Source: Tubiluchus corallicola (lineage: Eukaryota; Priapulida; Priapulimorpha; Priapulimorphida; Tubiluchidae). Taken from it: DNA of 47,166 bases. How positions within the stretch are numbered: position 1 is the stretch's first letter; every line of letters begins with the position of its first letter. A program made the translations under genes and the position numbers. The DNA lies in the NCBI GenBank assembly GCA_030141605.1, contig JAQGDQ010001017.1:5001-52166 (forward strand), given 5' to 3'. Of this stretch, positions 26,601-38,400 are shown piece by piece. Below the pieces are notes generated by a model. The model saw only the letters and a program-made list of their open reading frames with translations, was not told the DNA's origin and searched no databases.

Positions 26601-29600
26601 CTTGATATGAATCATATGTAATGTTTACTTACACCAAGTTTGACTTGCATGGTTCTAGGATAATAAGAGTTATATGGTTCTAGGAAATATAAGTTCTAGG
26701 ATGTTTTTGTTTGCGCCCACGCAAAAATTTATATTAACAAAATAATGAATATACTACGTTTGTCAGTATCTGAGTTTTATTTCAAGTTTTGCGTTGTACA
26801 TTAGGAGAGACACTGAAGACGAACTTCTCATTAATCTGTGACAGGTTCGTTGACGAGGACCAACCTCTAAAGTACGATTTGCACTACAAAACTGATATAG
26901 AAAACAGTTCCTTGGAGCAATCCAGAGGTACAAATAAAACACATTTTCACACTTACAGTTGTTACTGTGAAACTTACTTCGTAATTTAACCGTTGGTGCT
27001 GAACTTTAGTTTCTTCTGAAGGTAACACACCACTAATTGCAGCACACCAGCTCTGCTCCACTGCACTAGCTCTTTCTGCAATTGTAAATAAACCATGTGT
27101 GGCAAGATGGAATAATGAATGTTCCAAAGGTTACGGCATTTCAAGAAATTTCATTTAAGCAGCGTACGATTCCAATTTGTCAAGCAAGAAGTTATAAAAA
27201 CTTGTCATTTTCACAAATTGACTTTCACTGTCAATATACTGTCACTGTCATGATGGTGGTGCTGTTACAGCTGTAGGTAACTGACAGAAATCCAGCAGCA
27301 AGATAGACAGATAAGCTGCAAGATAGATATCATTTCTACAAGATATGCATCTGCTGGTGACTGACTTTGTATGAAACTATTGTAGTTAAAGGTAATGAAA
27401 TTAAAATGAAATTCGTCATTGCCATTGCCAACACGTTTCATGGAAAATTTCCACTTTAACTACCGACTTTTTCTCATGACAGGCGTCTTACTGGGCAGCA
27501 AAACAAGTTCAGAATTTTCCGATGTATTTCTTCCTGAAGGTAAAGCTGAGAATAACTACAAGGTGCAAATTTTGTTGTTTGTAACAGACGTTTATGGAAC
27601 GACCACCCATGTATTAACTAATGTTACGGTGAGCGTGATTTCACAGTCAATTGTTTTTGCATTTTATAGATTTATTTCGCAATAAACATACACATATACG
27701 ATACATGTGCATCGATAGTCAGTTTTTGTTAATACAAAAATATGATACAATTCATGAATTCTGCGCTTGAGACCTAAGAAGCTAGCTTATGGTAGGCCAC
27801 TAGAATTAGTTACGAAAAAAATTATAATCTATACAGATACACTATTACAATATATACAAATATGATTACGGGTGGGAAGTAATAAAAAAATTATCATACT
27901 AGAGGGGAAGTTTTTGAAAATTAAAAACAACAAATCATGATTGAGTGATCAGTTATATGTTTCAAGTAAGTTTAATTTATATTTTTTTTTAATATGGACA
28001 GCGAGTTGGCATTTTTAATAGCTGGAGCAATTGAATTCCATATGTAAGGGCCACTGTATTTAATAGAAAATTTTCTAACTGTATGTACATTTCTTACGAT
28101 CATATCCCTTATAAACTATATTTGGTTAGATGGACTGAATAGTTAAGATGATGGCAGTTTGGTCACTCCATACAAGGTTTTATCAGATTTCTGCCCCTCA
28201 GCCTGCATACTTTAATATTTGATCATCAAACAGTGCAAAAAAACGAATTTTAATTTCAAAGTACATTTAAAAAAATACCTTTTAGCATTGCATGCACTCG
28301 CAGTAACAATATAGCTCATTTTTATAGGTGTATCCGTATCTCCATAATTCCGGTCTCAGTACAAGTGAGATAGACAAAGAGATGCTGAGCAACTTAGAAG
28401 AATTACTAGTTGCCAAAGATTCATCTGGGAAAAGCAATTTAGAACATCACAAGGGCAATTATGGAAGTAAGGAACCAACCTAAAATATTCGAATTTTATT
28501 CTTGATATAATCATGCGAATTCTTCATGAGTTTTTCATCAACCTTTTAAAACATGGCTGACATTTTTGCAACGTTGCAAAATGAATATCAGTACAGATTC
28601 TGAGCAGTGACAGATTTTGCCTTTATTTAATGGAAAGGAGTAGTCACTTGGCAAGTTGTAGTCACTTAAACTTAGAAAAATATAACAAAAAAATTTGCAA
28701 AAATGTCTAAAAACCATAAAGTTTGTTTATACTACCACTAATCATTTGCAGATTCACTCGAAAATTATAACACAATTGGTGGACTTCGCGAATTTTCGTA
28801 AACGCCTCGTTGCTTTCTCATATCATACAACTGTGTATCTAATGATCAAACATCAAAATAAGATGTCATAGTCGTAATCGTAAAGAAGACAAAGTGCCCT
28901 TTAAGTCTCAAAATTTTTTTTCACGTGGATTTCATTCTTCACGGACTTTGCCAACTGAAATCCACTTGTATGGCCTAAATGTTATCATGATCTACTATAT
29001 CCTACTATATATCCTATATATACTGTATCTACTATATTCTATACTCGTTTCAACTGTATTGTTAACTATAACAGTTCAAGAAGCAAACGAGAAATCTGTA
29101 AGATCTACCGACATTTAAATGAGGATAAGATTAAGAATCAGAAAAAATTATAAACAGAAGAGGATGTGAGATTAAAAAAGGAAAAGCCAAATGAAATGCA
29201 TAGTAAGAGAAAGAAATAATTATTTGTATATTATTATTTGCTCTACGGTAAGACAATTGCCAACAAAGCAAATAAGTTTTCAAGAAGCACTTCAAAGTGA
29301 TAAACTTTGCATTGCATTGTTTACTACATTTCACAGTGCATTGTTTACAACATTTCACAGTGCATTGTTTACTACATTTCACAGTGCATTGTTTACTACA
29401 TTTCACAGTGCATTGTTTACTACATTTCACAGTGCATTGTTTACTACATTTCACAGTGCATTGTTTACTACATTTCACAGTGCATTGTTTACTACATTTC
29501 ACAGTGCATTTTTTACTACATTTCACAGTGCATTGTTTACTACATTTCACAGTGCATTGTTTACTACATTTCACAGTGCATTGTTTACTACATTTCACAG

Positions 29601-32600
29601 TGCATTGTTTACTACATTTCACAGTGCATTGTTTACTACATTTCAGTCATTTACATGATGACATCACAGTATGTGCAGCCTTTCATGATCTAGGACATAC
29701 ATGTAGATTTCGGATGAAGAACACCGTGATGGATGAAATTCACGTGAAAAACAAAAAATTTTGAGACATAATGGTTACTTTGTCTTCCTTATGATTACAA
29801 CTAAAAGTGATAAACATTTTAATCTAAAATGGGTTTTTTGAAAAGATGCAAAGGCAGTACTATGAACTATGAACTATGAATTTATTTTCATACATCAAAG
29901 TACAATATTAACTACAACAGTTCAAGAAGCAAACGAGAAATCTGTAAGATCTACCGACATTTAAATGAGGATAAGATTAAGAATCAGAAAAAATTATAAA
30001 CAGAAGAGGATGTGAGATTAAAAAAGGAAAAGCCAAATGAAATGCATAGTAAGAGAAAGAAATAATTATTTGTATATTATTATTTGCTCTACGGTAAGAC
30101 AATTGCCAACAAAGCAAATAAGTTTTCAAGAAGCACTTCAAAGTGATAAACTTTGCATTGCATTGTTTACTACATTTCACAGTGCATTGTTTACTACATT
30201 TCACAGTGCATTATTTACTACATTTCACAGTGCATTGTTTACTACATTTCACAGTGCATTGTTTACTACATTTCACAGTGCATTGTTTACTACATTTCAC
30301 AGTGCATTGTTTACTACATTTCACAGTGCATTGTTTACTACATTTCACAGTGCATTGTTTACTACATTTCACAGTGCATTGTTTACTACATTTCACAGTG
30401 CATTGTTTACTACATTTCACAGTGCATTGTTTACTACATTTCAGTCATTTACATGATGACATCACAGTATGTGCAGCCTTTCATGATCTAGGACATACAT
30501 GTAGATTTCGGATGAAGAACACCGTGATGGATGAAATTCACGTGAAAAACAAAAAATTTTGAGACATAATGGTTACTTTGTCTTCCTTATGATTACAACT
30601 AAAAGTGATAAACATTTTAATCTAAAATGGGTTTTTTGAAAAGATGCAAAGGCAGTACTATGAACTATGAACTATGAATTTATTTTCATACATCAAAGTA
30701 CAATATTATACACATTAATAAACTTTAAATAAAATGATTTGAGTAGTGCGAGGTCATTAACACACTCACCTTACTTAAATGAAAAAATGATTATAGTTAT
30801 GCATGCTTCTGTAGATAAGTTAATGTAAATAAGGATGAAGTAAATGATGTAATAATAGCAATGGTATAAGAGCAATAAACCTGAAAGTTGAGAAAGGAAA
30901 ACATAATATGTAATTACGATTTTGAGAGAGCCTTAAAGAGAAATTTTTTTAAACAGTTACGAACATTAATTATGTGATTATCTGTCAATGTACCACTTAC
31001 TTGTATTACAATGCACCATATTGGCTACTTGTATATAAATGTTGTAACGTAATGTTAACAGTAATATAACAGTAATGCTGAAGCAAACCAATACTTTGTG
31101 ACTTTGCAGAAGTAACGCAGATAGTATCAGCTGCTTCAGCTGCGCTTAACACACACATGGAAATAGAAACGGAAGTTACCTGCAAAGATGAAAGAGACAC
31201 ACAAATTGAAATTCTTCAGGCAAAAGCAAAGGTGAAGTCAAAAATTCACATCAAGCACTAATTCACACACAGAGACTTAATGACTAACACCTTAAACGTA
31301 CAACTACAGCTGCAATATAGGTGGGAATATATATAGATACTATTCCCGTCTATAATATATATAATTATGAGCGAATATTAGTCAAACCATGTAACAAACC
31401 TTAGTCGATTTGCATCATTGGCATTTTACTGTCTGTGATCCACTTTTCTAGAATGACGTATGTTAGTGTCTCTGAGAGGCATTTATGACAACTTCTAAAG
31501 TCTCAGTTGAATTTTCAAATAAACCACTGATCTTTATTTCTGCAACATTTAAAACAAAAAAGTAGAACATGTTCACAGCATAAATGAAAAACGTAACTAG
31601 GTCAATGCAAACTTTCTAGCTAGATGGAGCCACCGTGGCTTCAAAATTAAAATTTACTAAGTCAGGTTCACACTGGCCTTAATGTGTTGCTGTACATTCT
31701 GCAAGTTCACTTAATTGCCTTTAACAACATCTTTAACAACATAAGTCAGAGTAAATACATCAGCCAGTATTATCGTGGCATCTGAGTCAAAATGTTGTTT
31801 TGACCCACACAACTGTTAAAGCCCATTGCCTTCCTTTTAATCTTGCTACCAAGAGTGAAAAAAATACTACTACTTTCACAGACAAGCCAAGTCTTGTAAA
31901 CTTATCTATCCTGCTTACATACAAACATATAGCGCTAGCATGAATATATTGAAAACTACAAAATGTACTAGCAGATGTCAGCACTGACTTTGTGGCAAAA
32001 AATTGTCCATTCTCATTTAATATGTCCAGAAAGCTATTGACGTATTAAAAACGAGCCCTTAAACACGTAGTGAAATTCACCAGCATTTAAATCATGTCTG
32101 CACATGTATATTTAATTTTACATTACAATATATGTTAAAATCTAGGTGAGAGAAGCCATGGTGGACGCAATATCAAGTCTTCTAGTGTCCAACGTAAAGG
32201 AAGTCAAAGTGATATCGTCTTTGCTGAATGCAGTTATTGCAACAACTGCTGAAGTAACTCCAAGAGCAAAGGTTGATTAGCACAGTTATTATATCACAAT
32301 TAATGAGAAAGAAATATGGATGATTATGTCGTTTTTGAATGGAAAGCAAAAACGACATTTTTCTAAAATACTAGCATTAATTTTTTTATCATATTTTACC
32401 TGGAAATGAGCGAGCGCATAGATTACCAGAAAAACACATTATATAAGCAAAATAATTCGTTGAATTGATTGTGTATAGCTGATTATTGGTGTTTTAGGGA
32501 TGGCAAAACTATGAAGAGTCAGATTATAAAACTACACGTTTATTAAACATCAAACACAATAAATATGATAGATAGTAATGCCAAGCCCCCTGATCTAGTT

Positions 32601-35407
32601 TGCTCTGCTCCAACTCCCAGACTCAATCTCCTCAGCTGGGCGCATCACAAGGCTTATATATCGTGCGCCGAGCTTCGGTTCTGAATCACTTACTCACGTG
32701 ACACCACTTCTTAACTGGCTTCATACCAGCATTCATCAGCATAATTATCTATCATAATCTAATGCTTTTAACATAGTTTAACAGGTCCTCTTCACTATAT
32801 ATAAGAGAAGATTGTTTTTCTATGTTACTTGCAAATGGCAATTTGCAGATTGTGCAACATTTATAGTTAGTTAGTTTCATACCCCAATGTCAGACCAGAA
32901 TGCATTTTACACAACTCCTAAAAGCCCACAGACAAGCTAGTGAATACTCAGGGATAATGTAGCATTCGTGTAAATAATTTGCCTATTTTTCTAGTGTTAT
33001 GGCACAGTTTAGACAATGGTATTACATATGTAATGTGGTTAGGAGGTATCTGTTGAATGCTACTTTTGAATAGGTATTGTATTTTGGGTGATTCTAAGGG
33101 AAACAGTTTTTGGCAGGTTTCCTATCACAGAGGACTGAGAGGGAGGAACTTAACGTAACCCCAGGCAGCATGCAATATTTACATATTTGTAAATATTGGG
33201 AAATATGAAAATGTGGATTTGCCATAACATTGTACCAACATTTTTCAACAATATGTGTAAACCATCTGTTTTCAATATTAGACGACAATATTGGTCCAAT
33301 GCTGTACCAATATTTGCAAAAATATCCAATACTGTATCAACATGGCAGGAACATTTTCTGAACATATTTCTTGTCAAGATCTTGACAAGATCGTAATCAC
33401 ATATTGTGTGCTACCTAGAGCTGTTCTGCATCTCGGAATGCCCATTGTCCAGAGTAGACTTTATAAAAAAGCTTTATATAGTAGCCAATGAGTAGGCTAC
33501 TAGAAACCAAGAAAGAGTGGTCCTACGGGGATTTCTGGAAGAAGTTGTACTGAACTGGCCTTTGACCACAGATTACTATAAAAGCTTCTTGAACTAGCCG
33601 TGCCTGCCCTATTCATTACAATTGCGCAAAATAGCAATACATGTCGAACCATTAACATACTCTTATCTGTAATCAACTGATAAATACACTTGCAAGGATA
33701 ACGCAGCATCAGTAGCTGATATTGAAGCCATGCTTTTCATCCCTTCTGTCATCCTTGCAGTCCTTAGCATATTCTTATCTGTTACAGTGACTGTGATTAT
33801 TTTGTTAACCAAATCAGGGTGAGCTGTAGATGCTGATCTAGATTCTATGGTACAACTAATTTGATCTCATCATACTAGTCTTGATAAGGTTCTTGCTGTA
33901 CAGAATTGCTTGCAATATCTTGGCGTAATTTAATTGGATTTTGTGCTAAATTTTATAATTCCCCACACACCAGAAATTGTCTTGTGAAACAGATTAGGGT
34001 TAGGGATAAGTTTGTGGTTAGGGTTAGTGTTAGGGTTAGGGTTAGTGTTAAGGTTAGGGTTAGGGTTAGGGTTAAGTTTGGGGTTAGGGTTGGTTTAGGG
34101 CTAGCTTTTAGGGTTAGGGTTAGGGTTAAGTTTGGGGTTAGGGTTAGTGTTAGGGTTAGGGTTAGGGTTAGGGTTAGAGTTAGGGTTAGGGTTAAAGTTA
34201 GGGTTAGGTTTGGGGTTAGGGTTGGTTTAGGGCTAGCTTTAGGGTTAGGGTTAGGGTTACGGTTACGGTTTAGGGTTAGGGTTAGGGTTAGGGTTAGGGT
34301 TGGTTTAGGGCTAGGTTTAGGGTTAGGGTTAGGTTTGGGGTTAGGGTTGGTTTAGGGCTAGGTTTAGGGTTAGGGTAAGAGTTCGGTAATGGTTGGGGTT
34401 AGGGTTAGGTTTGGGGTTAGGGTTGGTTTAGGCTTAGGTTTAGGGTTAGGGTTAGAGTTCGGTTAGGGTTAGGGTTAGGGTTACGGTTTAGGGTTAGAGT
34501 TAGGTTTGGGGTTAGGGTTGGGATTGGGGGTTCGTGTATTTAAATTGTGTGAGGAATTGTAAACGCCTTCCAGTTATTGAATATATTTTAACAATTTCAG
34601 GAAGCAGCGATTGAGAAGATAGAAGAAATGGGAAAATTGCTAAAGAATATCGCAGCATCAGAAGCTGATATTGAGGATCTGGAAGCCACTTCAAAGTACA
34701 TTGTGTTTATTCAATTACAAATATTTCTGCTAGCTCAGTGAAATGACTTTCACAAAATGAACTTTCTTATTTAACATCTCATTGAGGAATACCATTGAAG
34801 TTAACTTCAGTTTCTTCTTATAAAAATTAACATTTCTTATGCAATTTAGTTTTTCATTAGTTTTTATTAACTGCATTTCTTCAAGCCTAATAAATTCATG
34901 TTGGATTAACCTTTGCAATTTGAAACAAACAAAAAAATTTTTTCAAGAAGTATGGATGTAGTGCAAAATACATCATTGTCATTTTCCTCACAGTAATCCA
35001 TGGGGTAGCAGGGTGGCTATTGTTATGTACAAACTTCAACACAATTTCATAGCTAACAAGAACTATTTTTAACTGGAATTTAGGTTTTGCAGATTATCAT
35101 GCTAGAATAATGATGTTAGATATCGGATAAAATGGGCAAATCAGATTTATTTTTAGTGTCTACATAATTCACTTTTGCGGCTATTCTTAACCGTATGATC
35201 GTCCTATACAAAGTACAATCATTTGCAAACGTTTAAGACCAAAGTGATTTTTTTCATGAAAATTGAAAAAACCATCGTTTGAATAATCTATTAGAAATAA
35301 CATAATTGATTAGTGTTTTAGCCAACTGATATGCAAAGTTTATCAATAAAAAATTATGATTCCTAATTTGTGTATAATACATTTTTTTAATTTAATAATG
35401 TCTTAAT

Positions 35408-35454
<47 letters not shown>

Positions 35455-38400
35455 CTTAATTTTATATTATAAAAATACTATTTTATGTTCTAAATTTTAA
35501 ATTATCTAAATAAGTTTATAATTAAATAAGTAAACGATTATTAATATTTAATATTTATTTATTTGCTTAAATTTTTATTATGCAATTAATTATATTATTT
35601 CAAAACCTCTAAAATTTTCTCATACCTGTTTTTTCAAAGTCGGCCCAAGTCCCAGTCAATTAAAAGAAGAAAGATTTAAGCTAACAATTTAAGTCTAAAT
35701 AAAGCTTCTTTGAAGCTCAAAAGCAAAAACTAACTTTTAAGCAAACTGTTTAAATTGCTGCTAATTGTTGAAGGTCACTGCTATCTGCAACATCAAAAAT
35801 ACTGGGCAGTTCCATTAATGACACTAAGGACGTTCGTTTAACATTGGAACAGAACGTAACAACACCTGAAAGTGAAGTTAAACTGAAGGACGATCGATCA
35901 AAGGATGTGAAATTGGAACAGGTAACTTGCACAGATGAGTTTATTTGCTTCCTATACAAAGTACAATCATTTACAAACGTGTAAGACCAAAGTGATTTTT
36001 TTCATGAAAATTGAAAAAGCCATCGTTTAAAACGGTTCCATCTAAAAACTATTCATTTATTCTTCTAGAAAAATATACTACAGCATAGTTTGTATGTTTT
36101 TATCCAAAAATAGTCACAGTCCTTGAACATTTTAGTACTTTGTATGACTGCCTTCATTCTAAGAGGCATGCTGGAAATTAGGTTTTGGCAGTACTCGGAG
36201 GTAATTTCTTTAACCCAAACGTTCTTGATAACTCTTCGCAAGTCTTCAGCACTTGATGGCTGCCTGTCTGCCACCTTATCCTTCAGTATCTTCCAGAGAT
36301 TCTCTATCTGATTGAGGTCCGGGCTGTTTCCAGGCCATTCAAGTACGGCGATGTTCTTCTCCCTGAGTAAATTGGTGGTCACCTTCGATCTGTGACAAGG
36401 AGCTTAACCCTCTGAGTCTCACTCAATGACGATTTTTTGCTCATTTTTTGCATCAAAAGACAAAATACAAAAACGGCCGATCTGTTTGAATAGCAGCAGG
36501 CAAATGATTCACTCATACTCACTAGACGTACTGTCTCAAACCACTAGCAGTATGATGCAATCAACAAAGAATCTGATGCAATCAGGGTACAGTATGATGA
36601 AAATCCCGAAAACTCGAGCTTGGTCTTAAACTTTTGCAAGTGACTGTAATTCTTTGGTACTCTGATGGCCAAGCAAATTACAACTCTTTTGTTCTGCTAA
36701 TGGTTTCAAATTTATCCTTGTTTTCTAGTAATGGTTCTCAAATTTTGGCGTTTGCAAAAAACTTTGAAGAAGGACCATGGCCGTCCTACTTGTTTCACTA
36801 ATATTTGCAAAATTGTTGTGTAGCTGGAGTTTTTGCGTGCGCGTGCATGCGTATGCGAGCGAGTAAGCACAGGAATATAGGTTTCCTGTTGTCCCAAGAA
36901 AAGTAGTATGTAATGTAAGTCCATCTCAACTTGCTTTTAAAATAGTGTTTTCAATTGCCAAAGAGCAACGGTTTAATGTAGGGGTATGCAAATTATCTGA
37001 CTAGCTGGGCATCCGACCTGCGTACATCATTACTACTACACTCAAGAAACTATTTTAGAAGTTATTAAAATTTATATTACAAACCATATATTTCTACTTT
37101 CAGGACAGATAGTGGTAATTTCATTACAATGCATATTAGTAATGTGTATCACACAGTCTGTGTAGAACAGTGACATTAAGCTGCAACCGTCTTGTAAGGG
37201 TTAATGGCATCCGATCTAGTAGAAAAAACTACCCGCACTATCTTTGGGATCATGGCACGGACTTCAGCTGGATACACTCAATTAATCGCCCGGGCCGCAC
37301 TTTCATTAGGTCGACAAATCTCTTCGCGGGCTGCACAAATTCTCTCGGCGGGCCGCAGGTGGCCCGCGGGACGCAATTTGCACACCCCTGGTTTAATGGA
37401 TTACCTTAAAATTCAGAATGAATACACGCAAAAAGATGTTTTTACTTTCTGTTTTGTAAAAAAAAGAATTGAATACTTAAAGCAGTTTTTAAATAAAAGG
37501 ATATATTGGGGTGCACTTGTAAATGAGTGCTCTCTAAACGCTGCTTCTAAGAGTGGGACACTGTAGGCTCTTCAGTTCAATTCGTGGTGTCAATCATTCT
37601 TTGCTTATCCCCTGACAGATACTAAAAGGCATGGAAAATTGCTAACGTGTTCCCTTATCTTCATCGCATGTGTTATGATATTGGTATTTTATGTGTTGAA
37701 ATATCCAGGCTAAAGACATATTACAGAAAGTTCTCAATACGCTAGACAATGTTGCAAAAGCCATACTTGTACACAAACCTGCAGCAGAAGAAGGAACAAC
37801 TATATCAACAGATACTGTGACACTGTATGTAAAACGAGAAGATGTTAGTAAATTAGGAGGCAATGGTAAGTATAAAATTATTTATTATCAATGTTCTGTA
37901 ATTATGTCTTCAAGATGGACAACGTTTTATTAACCCTTTCATACCCGTTGTATCCCGTGGGATACGAGAATATTTTCTGTTTTTCAAATTTAATAAAATT
38001 TTAAAATTGACAGTTATTTGATCTGTTAATAGTTATTTTGATTTAAGCCAATAACAATAGACTAAAAATGGTGATAAAATGACAAACTAGAAAATCTACA
38101 TAGCACAAAAAACTGCTCAAGGTACAGTACTTTAGAGACGACTTTGTACAGATCAGCATAGCATGCATACTAAATGTCTTAAATACTTTAAAAAATTATC
38201 AGCAGTTGCAAAATGAAGCACATTTTTTGCCTTTGTTGTGTTTTTAAAAAAATCGGACTTTGTTTTTTTTTGCACATGACAAAGAATGTCGTGTATCCCA
38301 CAGGATACATTGGGAACAAACGATTGTAATTCACTTTCATAATAATAGACACAGGAATGCAATGATGTGCAAAAGTACCAAGCCAAAATTTTTTTTCTAG

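Noticed and set aside
26990-27160. Possible extra receptor exon reading NPLIAAHQLC-like to NNECSKGYG
   Set aside because: Exons 12 and 13 already join in phase 1, the candidate has no good acceptor/donor pair in phase, and it ends in a stop.
29316-30440. CRISPR-like regular repeats
   Set aside because: Units are contiguous with no spacers, and the genome is eukaryotic.
29131-30562. Several 70-160-codon frames with octapeptide repeats
   Set aside because: They arise because the 24-bp unit is a multiple of three, leaving many frames open; no start context, domain or splice signal supports them.
33906-34355. 149-codon frame of alternating valine, arginine, glycine and leucine
   Set aside because: It is a translation of the TTAGGG-type array and not a gene.
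36123-36629. Plus-strand frames in the Tc1-like element
   Set aside because: The coding remnant is on the minus strand; these are its mirror frames.
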